From WTJH01 sp049598145 (GTDB lineage: Bacteria; Bacteroidota; Bacteroidia; Flavobacteriales; Flavobacteriaceae): DNA of 15,824 bases. The notes beneath the pieces were generated by a model. That model did not search any database. It was not told where the DNA came from and saw only the letters and a list, made by a program, of their open reading frames with translations. Shown piece after piece: positions 5,379-13,632 of this stretch. The translations under genes and the position numbers were made by a program. Location: positions 1-15,824 of the forward strand of contig JBMYNJ010000033.1 of NCBI GenBank assembly GCA_049598145.1. Direction: 5' to 3'. Each line of letters starts with the position of its first letter. The stretch's first letter is position 1.

Positions 5379-6995
5379 TTAAATCGTTTTTGGGGTAGTT
5401 AAGGGAAAGGAAAGGGTAAAGGTAGTTCCCTTGCCTTTTTTGCTTTCCAAGTCGATTTTCGCTTGGTGGAGGTCTGCAATTTTCTTGACGTAAGAAAGGC
5501 CCAGACCGTGGCCTTTGATGTTGTGAATATTCCCGGATTGTTCTCGGTAGAAGCGTTCGAAAATCAGTTTTTGAGTGGCGGCATCCATCCCCATGCCACG
5601 ATCCTGAATACGCAAGAGCACCCGATCGTTCTGGGTCTGGGTTTGAACTTTGATTTGAGGTGCCCCCTCGGAATATTTAATGGCGTTATCTAAAATATTG
5701 ACCACCACATTAATCAAGTGATTTTTATTCCCAAAGATCCAGATATCAGAGTCTTGAAGTTTTAAATCTATTGTTCCCTGACGGTTTTTGACCAACAATG
5801 AGATGTGATGAATGGCCTCCTCTACGACTTCATGAAAATCGACGCGTTCTTTTTGAATGGGATTGGCGGAACGATCCAATTGAGAAATTTGCAATACCGT
5901 TTCTACTTGGCCCAACATTCGACTGTTTTCTTCTCGAATCAGGGATAAATATTTTTCTACCCGAGTTTCATCTTTCCGAGCTTTGGTATTCGAAATCGCG
6001 TCTAAGGCCAAATTAATTGTGGCAATGGGCGTTTTAAACTCATGCGACATATTGTTGATGAAATCGGTTTTCATTTCCGAAATATTTTTCTGCCGAATGA
6101 TCTGATAAAGGGCACTGGAAGAAACAATAATAATAAAGAGGGTCAGAAAAATGGAAATCCCCGCAACTCCAAACAACGAACTCATCACATAGCGAGCCTT
6201 ATCCGGAAAGGCAATTTGTAATTGATAAGGACTTTTACCCTGTTCGTCCACAAAAATAGGCACTTTATACATAGGCCCCATGGGCTGCTCGGAATACTGG
6301 GCCGAACGGACTTTGGTGGTCAATGGGCCGCTATAGATCCCGAAAACATAAGGAATCATAATGTCTTTTTTATGCAATTCTCGCTCCAAAAGTTGACGGA
6401 TTTCTTGGGTACTTACTCGTTTATGAATCGGCAAGGTATTGGCATAGGCTCGAAAAGCATCTCGATAAAGCATCCAGTCCCAATCTTTGATGCGATCGAC
6501 CTGTCGAATTTTTTGTAAAGAAGAAGATCGGATGTTTTCCCGGTTAAAATTATCCGCATCGATCTTGTTGATCACCGTAGTAGTTTTGACCTGTTTAAAG
6601 TCTTTGAATTGGGTACTGTCATAGGCGGCCAGATCTGGTTCTTCAGATGGGGGATTAATCGAAATATTATAATCTTGTTCCAAAATCCCATAACTGTAAA
6701 AGGTAGATAGATTACTGGATTTGTCTTCATCCAAAAACAAGAAAATGTCTGTAAAATTAGCCCGCTGGGGTTTTCCTACCGAATCGACCATTTGCTGAAG
6801 TAGGAAAATATAGTCTGAAATTTCACGCTCCTGAATTTCAGAAGCAACCGCTTCTAGCGACTGCTCTACTGCCAGAGCAAACTCCTCTTCTTTGGTTTCC
6901 CAGGCCGATCGCATCCAAAACACCTGAACAGAAATAATACCCACGATGGATAATACCATAAAACCTACTAAAAGGAGAAAGTAATGTTTTTTCAA
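5379..6995 (-). CDS. Membrane sensor histidine kinase, partner of the RprY-like regulator
   Basis: This 538-residue kinase should phosphorylate the response regulator encoded 5 bases downstream. Membrane segment 1 is at about 5-27 and segment 2 at about 273-298, enclosing a periplasmic sensor region of about 245 residues with no family I recognise. The HisKA motif MSHEFKTPIATINLAL carries H318. The HATPase domain shows the N box NVVVNILDNAIKYS (N433, N437), the G1 box DRGMGM (465-470), the F box FERFYR (479-484) and the G2 box GHGLGLSYVKK (495-505). The start codon is TTG at 6993-6995. It is preferred because it precedes KKHYFLLLVGF, a proper N-terminal membrane segment, while the next ATG (codon 13) would cut into that segment. 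It lies 62 bases after coaE, so it may have its own promoter, but I see no good match. Confidence 0.93.
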   Translation of the reverse strand: MKKHYFLLLVGFMVLSIVGIISVQVFWMRSAWETKEEEFALAVEQSLEAVASEIQEREISDYIFLLQQMVDSVGKPQRANFTDIFLFLDEDKSSNLSTFYSYGILEQDYNISINPPSEEPDLAAYDSTQFKDFKQVKTTTVINKIDADNFNRENIRSSSLQKIRQVDRIKDWDWMLYRDAFRAYANTLPIHKRVSTQEIRQLLERELHKKDIMIPYVFGIYSGPLTTKVRSAQYSEQPMGPMYKVPIFVDEQGKSPYQLQIAFPDKARYVMSSLFGVAGISIFLTLFIIIVSSSALYQIIRQKNISEMKTDFINNMSHEFKTPIATINLALDAISNTKARKDETRVEKYLSLIREENSRMLGQVETVLQISQLDRSANPIQKERVDFHEVVEEAIHHISLLVKNRQGTIDLKLQDSDIWIFGNKNHLINVVVNILDNAIKYSEGAPQIKVQTQTQNDRVLLRIQDRGMGMDAATQKLIFERFYREQSGNIHNIKGHGLGLSYVKKIADLHQAKIDLESKKGKGTTFTLSFPLTTPKTI

Positions 6996-7057
6996 GGCGA
7001 TTAAGGTTTACACTACAAAAATGTTAAAAAAATAGCTGTCTGGGTCTAAACAGTATG

Positions 7058-7642
7058 TTAATAACCCCGAATTTCCTGTAAAATCTTTTGCAATTGTACT
7101 TCAGTTTTGCTCCATTCCTCATTCGAGACGATCCAGTCTGCATAGGGAGCTTTTTGCGCATCGGTCCACTGATTTTGAATCCGTTCACGAACCTGTTCCG
7201 GTGCTAATCCGTCGCGTTCACAAACCCGAGCCACGCGGGTTTCTTCTGGAGCAGTGATTAACAAAACTTTGTCACAGTCCTGATAGCCACCCGATTCAAT
7301 AAGGATCGCAGCTTCTTTAAACAATAAAGCAGAATGTTGATTTTTAACATATTGCTTAAAATCTTCTCTGACGGCCGGATGTACAATACCGTTCAATTTA
7401 TTTAAAAGTGAGGGATTCTGAAACACCTGTGAAGCAATATACTTGCGATCCAAATGCCCTTCTGAGGTAAAGGCATTTTCCCCCATTAAGTCTATGATCT
7501 CGGCACGCAAACTGGGGTGTTCCACCATTAGTTTTTTTGCCGCCTGATCGGCCAAATACACCGGGTAACCCTTTTGACCAAAGAAGGACGCCACGCGAGA
7601 TTTTCCGCTTCCAATACCGCCAGTAATCCCAATTATTTTCAT
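7058..7642 (-). CDS. coaE: Dephospho-CoA kinase
   Basis: CoaE phosphorylates the ribose 3'-hydroxyl of dephospho-CoA with ATP, the last step of coenzyme A synthesis, in the cytoplasm. The 194-residue length is normal. Visible are the P-loop GGIGSGKS (8-15), the acceptor-binding ADQAAK motif (D32), HPAVRE at about 98-103, the ALLFKEAAILIESG strand and helix (about 104-117), and the lid and C-terminal part with VLLITAPEETRVARVCERDG and RIQNQW. The ATG at 7640-7642 sits at the canonical N-terminus MKIIGITGGIGSGKS. It follows the YbbR-like gene by 39 bases and shares the cluster with coaBC, so two enzymes of the CoA pathway are encoded here. Confidence 0.95.
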   Translation of the reverse strand: MKIIGITGGIGSGKSRVASFFGQKGYPVYLADQAAKKLMVEHPSLRAEIIDLMGENAFTSEGHLDRKYIASQVFQNPSLLNKLNGIVHPAVREDFKQYVKNQHSALLFKEAAILIESGGYQDCDKVLLITAPEETRVARVCERDGLAPEQVRERIQNQWTDAQKAPYADWIVSNEEWSKTEVQLQKILQEIRGY

Positions 7643-7681
7643 AGGGTTAAAATTCTACCCTACAAATTAAGAAATTAAAGC

Positions 7682-8620
7682 TTAATCACGACGTATTAAA
7701 TACTGCACCTGGTTGGGTTCTAACCGAACCGAGATAAAACGCGAAGGGATGTTTTGCAATTTCAATGGAAGTTGTAACCCTTCTACAGAACGTTGATTAA
7801 AGAGGGCATGTACGCGAAGCCGAGCCGAGTCAAAGTTTGCCGCATCTTCCAATGGAATCTGATAGGTTAATTCTGTTTGTGCTGGGTATAAACGGATGCG
7901 GGTACCTGAATCTAAACCCACCGCTTGAATATCTAATGTCATACGCTGCTCAACATAGCGGATCGACTCTCCTTGTACCCGAAAAGTAGAATGACTTAAT
8001 ACCAAATGTTCTGGAGGCAACTGTTGGGTTTCCAACTGAAATGGGCCTGAAGGCAATTCTTTTTTAAGGGGAGGAATTTTCCAATAATTTAGACTGTCAA
8101 GAGCCAAAGCATTTCCACTCACCCGAACACTGTCGGGGGAGATCTGAAACGGTTCAAACATGCGATAGCCCGATTCGAAAGTCAATTGAAGATCCCAACG
8201 TACCGGGATTTTTTTGCTAACACGAATATCCACACCCAAGGCTGAAGGGGTAATTTTCCATTGTAACAATCGAACGTTTTCAGGGAACTGCAACTGAATG
8301 GCCCCTCTCTGGAACTGCATTCCCAATTGAAGCGTTTCGTCTTGATAATCAAAGGCTTCAAAAGGAATTTGGATGGGTTTTTTAACCATATTCAAACGCA
8401 ATAAGTCCAATCCAGTTCCTTCTACATTTAATTCGAGTTCCGGAGTGTTTTTGAGTAATAAACTATCCGGAATCCCTTGAACCACGACGGGCAATTGGAG
8501 AGGTGTCTGATACGTATTGGAAAGTTTAGTGACTACCCAAATCACTATAGACAAAAGCACAAACAGCAGGAGAAAGGCATTTTTTGCCATCCAACTGCTG
8601 GTTTGTTTTTGGGCAGTCAT
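7682..8620 (-). CDS. YbbR-like (CdaR-type) domain protein
   Basis: This 312-residue protein has one N-terminal membrane segment (about 13-32, NAFLLLFVLLSIVIWVVTKL) and an extracytoplasmic beta-rich remainder. The sequence LPVVVQGIPDSLLLKN after the membrane segment, ELELNVEGTGLDLLRL and the later PDSVRVSGNALALDSL resemble YbbR repeats. In Firmicutes, YbbR/CdaR regulates the diadenylate cyclase CdaA, but no cyclase gene is in this window, so that role cannot be assumed. In Bacteroidota such a gene commonly sits next to coaE, as here. It is 9 bases after fabI, so co-transcription is very likely. The family call is from motif memory; the number of repeats is uncertain. Confidence 0.8.
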   Translation of the reverse strand: MTAQKQTSSWMAKNAFLLLFVLLSIVIWVVTKLSNTYQTPLQLPVVVQGIPDSLLLKNTPELELNVEGTGLDLLRLNMVKKPIQIPFEAFDYQDETLQLGMQFQRGAIQLQFPENVRLLQWKITPSALGVDIRVSKKIPVRWDLQLTFESGYRMFEPFQISPDSVRVSGNALALDSLNYWKIPPLKKELPSGPFQLETQQLPPEHLVLSHSTFRVQGESIRYVEQRMTLDIQAVGLDSGTRIRLYPAQTELTYQIPLEDAANFDSARLRVHALFNQRSVEGLQLPLKLQNIPSRFISVRLEPNQVQYLIRRD

Positions 8621-8629
8621 GTCAGAAGG

Positions 8630-9451
8630 CTATTGCTTAGGTTCCATTAAGGCATCAATGATTTCCTGACTTACCCCTACATTAGAAAAGCCCCCATCAT
8701 GGTAAAGGTTTTGCATGGTTACCTTGCGAGTGTAGTCGGAAAACATGGCTACGGTATAGTCGGCACATTCTTGGGCAGTGGCATTTCCGAGGGGGGAAGT
8801 CAGCTCTGCATATTCCAAAAATCCATCTAATCCCTTTACTCCTTTTCCGGCCGTTGTGAGTGTTGGTGACTGGGAAATGGTATTGACTCGAACTTTTTTA
8901 TCTTTTCCAAAAAAATATCCAAAACTGCGCGCAATCGATTCGAGATATGCCTTATTGTCTGCCATATCGTTATAATTCGGGAAAGTCCTTTGAGCTGCTA
9001 TATAGGAAAGCGCTACAATACTTCCACCCGGGTTCATCGCATCGGATTGGTATAACGTCTGTAAAAGTTTATGAAAAGATACTGCCGAGACGTCCCAGCC
9101 CTTGGTCAACCAATCATGGTTGAGATCGGTGTAGGGCTTTCCTTTGCGAACATTGACAGACATCCCTATGGAATGAAGTACAAAGTCGATTTTCCCACCA
9201 AAGTGTTCTAGGGTTTTATCAACTAGGTTTTGAAGGTCTTCCACTTTTGTGGCGTCTGCCGGAATAAGAGGAGCTTGAGTGGCTTCAGCCAATTGATTTA
9301 TAGTTCCCATCCGCAAAGCGACAGGAGCATTAGTTAAAACAAATGATCCTCCGGCGGCATGAACGGATTCGGCAGTTTTCCAGGCGATTGATTGGTCGTC
9401 TAGTGCGCCGAAAATGATTCCTTTCTTTCCTTGTAAAATGGGATGATTCAT
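8630..9451 (-). CDS. fabI: Enoyl-[acyl-carrier-protein] reductase FabI (NADH-dependent)
   Basis: FabI catalyses the last reduction of each cycle of type II fatty-acid elongation, turning trans-2-enoyl-ACP into acyl-ACP. The 273-residue short-chain dehydrogenase fold shows the cofactor motif GALDDQSIAW (15-24), D66A at the end of a central strand, and HSIG (93-96). The active-site set Y150, Y160 and K167 lies in SYIAAQRTFPNYNDMADNKA, the FabI-type Y-x(9)-Y-x(6)-K spacing that separates it from FabG. The C-terminal block TRKVTMQNLYHDGGFSNVGV is typical of Bacteroidota FabI. It lies 27 bases after recN with no promoter-like box between them. FabI is the triclosan target in bacteria that depend on it; whether another enoyl reductase exists elsewhere is not visible. 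Confidence 0.95.
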   Translation of the reverse strand: MNHPILQGKKGIIFGALDDQSIAWKTAESVHAAGGSFVLTNAPVALRMGTINQLAEATQAPLIPADATKVEDLQNLVDKTLEHFGGKIDFVLHSIGMSVNVRKGKPYTDLNHDWLTKGWDVSAVSFHKLLQTLYQSDAMNPGGSIVALSYIAAQRTFPNYNDMADNKAYLESIARSFGYFFGKDKKVRVNTISQSPTLTTAGKGVKGLDGFLEYAELTSPLGNATAQECADYTVAMFSDYTRKVTMQNLYHDGGFSNVGVSQEIIDALMEPKQ

Positions 9452-9478
9452 AATTTTTATTGGATTTGATGTGCTAAA

Positions 9479-11131
9479 TTAAGATAAAAGTTCTTTGGCT
9501 TGTTCAATCGCAGCTTCTGTGATGGCTTTTCCGGAGAGCATCTGAGCGATTTCCTGAATGCGTTGTTCGGAATTAAGCTCTTTAATTCGGGTTCGAGTTT
9601 GCCCATCGTACGATTCCTTGTAGACCTTAAAATGCTGTTGTCCTTTGGCTGCCACTTGTGGTAAATGGGTGATCGCAAATAATTGCATATGAGTACTCAT
9701 CTCAGACATGATGTGTCCCATCCGATCAGAAATATTTCCGGAAACCCCAGTGTCAATTTCGTCAAAAATAAGAGTGGGTAACTGTTGATGTTTGGCCAAA
9801 ATGGATTTAATGGCCAACATGATTCGCGAACGTTCTCCTCCAGATGCAACTTGCTTTAGGGGTAGAAAACGACTACCTGCATTGGCTGAAAACAAAAAAT
9901 CAGCTCTGTCTAAACCATAGGTTCCAAAAGAATTTGTGTTTTCAAGGCTCACATTGAAACGCGCATTTTCCATTCCCATCCATGTCAATAATTGATGTAT
10001 TTGCTGTTCAAAATCAGGAATAATTTTCAATCGAGCTTGATGCAAAAGTTCCGTTTGTTGTCTTAAAAGGGTTTCTAACTCTTGAATTTGCTGGTCTAAC
10101 TGCGTCAGATGTTGATCGAAATTGGCCGTTAATTGTAATTCTTGTTCCAATTGAGCTTGTAGCTCAATTAAGTCCTCAACTGAATTTTTTTGATGTTTCT
10201 TTTGTAATTGATAGAGTAATTGCAAACGATCTTCGGCCTCTTGAAGGGCTTGAGGATCACTTTCTACATTTTCGAAAAGCTGCTCCAAAGTCCGGTACAA
10301 ATCTTCAAGTTCGGAACTCAAGGCCTGAACCTGGTCTGAGCTTTCTTGCCAAAGGATAGATTTTTGGGTCAACTGTTGCATTAGAGATCGCAAACGAAGC
10401 AATTGATCCACTAAACCGTGTTCTTCGATTGAGAGTAGTTGCAGGGCATCCGAAGCCAACTCCCGAATATCATCTACTTGCGAAAGGCTAGACACTTTTT
10501 CCTCTAAAGGTTCCTGCATCCCAGGTGTCAATTGAGCTGCGAGCAATTCATCATAGATAAACTGCTTATATTCATGGTCCTGAGCAGACTGCTGTTGCCG
10601 AGCCAAAAGTTCATCTTTTTCACGAACGGCAGCTGTATAAGAAGCCAAAGTATCTCGAAAGTTTTTGAGAAGCGACTCATTTCCTGCCAAGGCATCTATG
10701 ACTCCAAAAACATAAGACTCTTGAATGATGTTTTGAGTTTCATATTGGGTGTGGACATCGATGAGAAACCCACTAATTTTTTCCAAAACCTGAAGATTTA
10801 CCGGTGTGTCGTTTATAAATGCTCTGGATTTTCCATTGGGATTAATCTCTCTTCTTAAGATGGTATCGGGTGCATAGTCCAGGTCTTCTGTTTCAAAAAA
10901 TGGTGCTAAACCCAGATGACCGATTTGAAAAGTAGCCTCGATCACACATTTGTGTTGGGTATTTTTTAACACCTTCAGGTCGGCTCTTTTTCCTAAAACT
11001 AAAGATAGGGCCCCCAATAGAATCGACTTTCCTGCTCCGGTTTCTCCTGTGATAGTAGTCATTCCCGAATCAAAACCCACATCGAGTTGATCGATGAGCG
11101 CATAATTTGAAATGAGAAGATTACTGAGCAA
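9479..11131 (-). CDS. recN: DNA repair protein RecN
   Basis: RecN is an SMC-like ATPase acting early in double-strand-break repair. With the start chosen here it is 550 residues. An N-terminal half-ATPase contains the Walker A motif GETGAGKS (29-36), then comes a long Gln/Glu/Leu-rich coiled coil (about 150-370). The C-terminal half-ATPase has the signature SGGERSR (from 430), Walker B LIFDE (454-458), the D-loop-like DTGVSG and the H-loop region FAITHLPQVAA. The reading frame can be opened from TTG at 11156-11158, but that codon lies inside a strong promoter box. TTG at 11129-11131 gives MLSNLLISNYAL, which matches RecN N-termini. No ATG is available nearby. DUF4835 lies upstream and fabI downstream. 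Confidence 0.94.
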   Translation of the reverse strand: MLSNLLISNYALIDQLDVGFDSGMTTITGETGAGKSILLGALSLVLGKRADLKVLKNTQHKCVIEATFQIGHLGLAPFFETEDLDYAPDTILRREINPNGKSRAFINDTPVNLQVLEKISGFLIDVHTQYETQNIIQESYVFGVIDALAGNESLLKNFRDTLASYTAAVREKDELLARQQQSAQDHEYKQFIYDELLAAQLTPGMQEPLEEKVSSLSQVDDIRELASDALQLLSIEEHGLVDQLLRLRSLMQQLTQKSILWQESSDQVQALSSELEDLYRTLEQLFENVESDPQALQEAEDRLQLLYQLQKKHQKNSVEDLIELQAQLEQELQLTANFDQHLTQLDQQIQELETLLRQQTELLHQARLKIIPDFEQQIHQLLTWMGMENARFNVSLENTNSFGTYGLDRADFLFSANAGSRFLPLKQVASGGERSRIMLAIKSILAKHQQLPTLIFDEIDTGVSGNISDRMGHIMSEMSTHMQLFAITHLPQVAAKGQQHFKVYKESYDGQTRTRIKELNSEQRIQEIAQMLSGKAITEAAIEQAKELLS

Positions 11132-11155
11132 AAGAGCTACTTTTTTGTGAAACTT

Positions 11156-11186
11156 CAAAGATAGAAGACTTCTTTGCCTTTGTCAA
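11156..11186 (-). promoter_or_regulatory. Promoter of recN
   Basis: On the minus strand TTG (11186-11184) is followed after exactly 20 bases by TATCTTTG (11163-11156), a perfect TAnnTTTG -7 box. This is the best promoter match in the window. Transcription would start near 11150, leaving a leader of about 20 bases with an A-rich stretch before the TTG start at 11131. It sits in the spacer after the DUF4835 stop. Confidence 0.65.
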
Positions 11187-11193
11187 TTTTTGA

Positions 11194-12086
11194 TTAACGT
11201 AATTTCCGCCATTTGGGATTAAAGAAAGGGGCAATTTGCTGTAAATCCTTTTTGAGTGCATCCACTTCAAATTCTGGTCCGCCTTTAAAAATTTCGACGA
11301 TTTCATCGGCCTTGGCATCAAAAAACACTTGCAACAAAAATGCATTGGGCCGGCGCTTATAGATCGTTTTTAACTCTTCAATAGCGGATACTATAGCATT
11401 TTTGGCCTCCAAAGGGTTTTCCTCTAATTGATCGATTCCTTTACGGTGGTATAGATATAAAGCTCGCTGGAAGGGTCTAAAAGTATTTGATTGAAGTTCA
11501 TCTATCAACCAGAAACGATTGCGATTACCCTCGTTTTGTCGCCATCCCTTGAAACCACTGTTTTGAGCCAAATTTACAATCCGTTGAGCTTGTTCGAAGT
11601 AGGCATCTCCCCCACTTTCAGAAAAACTGGCCGCATCTAAACCCAATAATATATAAGCATAATACCCAAAAAGTGCCACTAAATTGGAATTATTGGTGGC
11701 CGGATTAAAAAATAAGGGTTGAAATTCCTGATAAATAAATTGTAAATCTTTGTCTAAAAAATTAAAAATGGGGCTGCTGTAATTGGCTCCGTACGCCGGT
11801 CGTTGCGACTGAATTTGTAGGGTCCCCTCGAAACGATCGGCAGCATAATTATTAATATTCATCACAAAGCTGCATTGGATGCGTTCTTCATTTTTAACGG
11901 AGAGTGTCGTCCACGCCTGAGCGCTAAAAAAATCTGTGATCGAACGTTCCAAAGTTTGAAAAATCTGCTGATTGGTTTGATTGANNNNNNNNNNGCATTT
12001 AGGACGACTTCAACATTGAGTTCTTGCGCCGACAACCTCATGCAAAATATCCCTATCAAAGACAGGACATATAGCTTAATGTTCAT
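11194..12086 (-). CDS. DUF4835 family protein (interrupted by a 10-N gap)
   Basis: DUF4835 proteins are exported Bacteroidota proteins of unknown function, usually encoded beside coaBC and recN as here. The gene starts at ATG 12084-12086, overlapping the coaBC end by 11 bases. A signal peptide is clear (MNIKLYVLSLIGIF, then CMRLSAQ before ELNVEV). After the gap the protein resumes in another frame as NQTNQQIFQTLERS and continues through RIQCSFVMNINNY, QIQSQRPAYGANY, YQEFQPLFFNP, the conserved YYAYILLGLDA, GGDAYFEQAQ, RRPNAFLLQVFFDAKADEI and the C-terminal PKWRKLR. All these blocks fit the family. The frame change coincides with the N run and is an assembly artefact, not a natural frameshift. 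The protein is about 296 residues. Probable location is periplasm or outer membrane. Confidence 0.88.
11985..11994. other. Run of 10 N (assembly gap) inside the DUF4835 gene
   Basis: Coding frame before the gap ends LNVEVVLNA with codon GCn, and after it resumes at nTC AAT CAA ACC. Joining these frames needs a gap of 2 modulo 3 bases, so the ten N cannot be a true length. An 8-base gap would encode A-x-x-(I/V/F/L)-NQTN. Confidence 0.95.
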
Positions 12087-13290
12087 ACTCCAAGAGTTCT
12101 TCCCAAAGACGATTTGCCAATTCTTTTTTTGATTGAAGGGGAAATGAGATCGTTCTTTCATCTTTGAAAATTAAGGTAACTTTATTGGTGTCCCCCGAGA
12201 AACCTGCTCCGGGATCATTCAACGAATTTAAAACGATAGCATTTAGGTTTTTCGTATGTAGTTTTTGCTTGGCCTGCTTGAGCTCATCGGTAGTCTCCAA
12301 AGCAAAACCTATTAGTACCTGATGATTTTTGGCTACTCCCATAGAAGCCAAAATATCGGGTGTAGGCTTTAGTGAAATAGTATCAAGCTTATCGTGATTT
12401 TTCTTTATTTTCTGATTATAAGCGTGTTGGGGTTTAAAATCGGCAACAGCAGCTGCAGCTATGGCGTAATCAACAGTAGCGTAGTGTTTGTGTACAGCCG
12501 CGTACATCTCATCGGCTGTTTGTACCCGTTCCACTTCAATATTAGGAAATTCGGTTTGCAGATGTGTGGGGCCACTAACCAAAATTACCTCGGCACCCCG
12601 AGCAGCGGCAGCTTCTGCGAGAGCAAAGCCCATTTTTCCGGAGGAAAAATTCCCGATAAAACGAACGGGGTCTATAGCTTCATAAGTCGGCCCGGCGGTG
12701 ATTAGTACTTTTTTGTTTAAAAGTGGCGGATGATCTCCATTGTAGGCTTCCAGATAATCTATAATGACTTCGGGTTCAAGCATGCGACCTTTCCCCTCCA
12801 GACCACTCGCTAAAAAGCCCTCTCCTACTGGGAGTACCTGATGCCCAGTATTTTGAAGCTGTTCAAGATTCTTTTGATTAGCCGGATGAGCATACATATC
12901 CAGATCCATGGCTGGTGCAATAAAAATTGGACAAGTGGCAGATAAATATGTGGCTATCAATAGGTTGTTGCACTTGGCGTGTACCATCGCCGAAAGGGTA
13001 TTAGAAGTCGCGGGTGCAATGAGAAAATAATCGGCCCATTTTCCTAAAGCTACGTGGTCGTTCCACTCCGGATGTCCTTCAGGGGTTGGAGCCGTAAAGC
13101 GGGTCAATACCTCTTCCTGACTTAAAGTAGAAAGGGTTAAAGGAGTGACAAATTGATGGGCGTCTGGAGTCATGACAACCCGAACGGCAGCTCCCTTTTT
13201 TTTAAGTAAACGCACCAATACAGGAATCTTGTAAGCAGCAATACCTCCACTAATCCCCAGAAGTACGTTTTTGCCTTGAAGGCTCGACAT
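12076..13290 (-). CDS. coaBC: Bifunctional phosphopantothenoylcysteine decarboxylase / phosphopantothenate-cysteine ligase
   Basis: CoaBC makes 4'-phosphopantothenoyl-cysteine with CTP (CoaB) and decarboxylates it with FMN (CoaC) to 4'-phosphopantetheine on the route to coenzyme A. The 404-residue fusion has CoaC first (about 1-185): GISGGIAAYK (12-21), H79 in the WNDHVALGKWAD motif, PATSNT (93-98) and PAMDLDMY (126-133). CoaB follows (about 193-404): LITAGPTYEAIDPVRFIGN, SSGKMG (216-221), AAAVADF (279-285), KIKK (294-297), GFALET (328-333) and NDPGAGF (358-364). Compared with E. coli Dfp, the PxMNxxMW motif has Asp129 for the key Asn, and the ACGD region reads ASGL (161-164) with Ser for the catalytic Cys. 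It is 1 base after rpoZ and overlaps the next gene by 11 bases. Confidence 0.95.
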   Translation of the reverse strand: MSSLQGKNVLLGISGGIAAYKIPVLVRLLKKKGAAVRVVMTPDAHQFVTPLTLSTLSQEEVLTRFTAPTPEGHPEWNDHVALGKWADYFLIAPATSNTLSAMVHAKCNNLLIATYLSATCPIFIAPAMDLDMYAHPANQKNLEQLQNTGHQVLPVGEGFLASGLEGKGRMLEPEVIIDYLEAYNGDHPPLLNKKVLITAGPTYEAIDPVRFIGNFSSGKMGFALAEAAAARGAEVILVSGPTHLQTEFPNIEVERVQTADEMYAAVHKHYATVDYAIAAAAVADFKPQHAYNQKIKKNHDKLDTISLKPTPDILASMGVAKNHQVLIGFALETTDELKQAKQKLHTKNLNAIVLNSLNDPGAGFSGDTNKVTLIFKDERTISFPLQSKKELANRLWEELLEYEH

Positions 13291-13291
13291 T

Positions 13292-13618
13292 TTATTCCGT
13301 ATCTTCAGTGTTGCGGTGGTATACCCGGTCGTTTAGCCATTCCTCTACAGCCAAAGCATGAGGTTTAGGTAAACGCTCGTAAAAGCGAGACACTTCTATT
13401 TGCTCCTTATTTTCGAAAATTTCTTCTAAACTTTCGTTGTGGGTAGCAAATTCATCCAGCTTTTCATGCAATTCCTTTTTGATATCTAAGTTGATTTGAG
13501 CACTGCGTTTGGCAATGATTGAAATCGCTTCGTAGATGTTTTCAGTATCTGCTTCAATCGCTTCACGATTGTAGGTCTTCGTGCTTACTGAGGCTTCTGT
13601 AGAACGATATTTTGTCAT
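13292..13618 (-). CDS. rpoZ: DNA-directed RNA polymerase omega subunit (Rpb6-like, Bacteroidota type)
   Basis: Omega helps fold and assemble the beta' subunit of RNA polymerase. The 108-residue protein carries the core omega motif at about residues 28-42 (NIYEAISIIAKRSAQ), preceded by a Thr-rich start and followed by a long acidic helical stretch (LHEKLDEFATHNESLEEIFE) and a C-terminal part containing FYERLPKPHALAVEEW. The extended C-terminus is typical of Bacteroidota omega proteins as I recall them, and longer than in small proteobacterial homologues. It lies 14 bases after bamD and 1 base before coaBC, so translation is probably coupled with coaBC. The ATG at 13616-13618 has no competing start nearby. 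Confidence 0.88.
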   Translation of the reverse strand: MTKYRSTEASVSTKTYNREAIEADTENIYEAISIIAKRSAQINLDIKKELHEKLDEFATHNESLEEIFENKEQIEVSRFYERLPKPHALAVEEWLNDRVYHRNTEDTE

Positions 13619-13632
13619 AAGCTTAATAGTTT

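Noticed and set aside
5463..6518. Plus-strand open frames opposite the histidine kinase
   Set aside because: The kinase has every expected motif in order, and the opposite frames match no family and have no promoter-like signal.
8630..9451. FabI as a generic short-chain dehydrogenase or FabG
   Set aside because: The Y-x(9)-Y-x(6)-K spacing and the C-terminal TMQNLYHDGGFSN block are specific to FabI.
11862..12161. A separate 99-residue gene spanning the N run
   Set aside because: It starts inside coaBC and its frame after the gap is nonsense; it is the DUF4835 N-terminus joined to a wrong frame by the placeholder N run.
12394..12705. Overlapping plus-strand frames opposite coaBC
   Set aside because: They are by-products of the codon pattern of coaBC; the CoaB motifs on the minus strand are complete.
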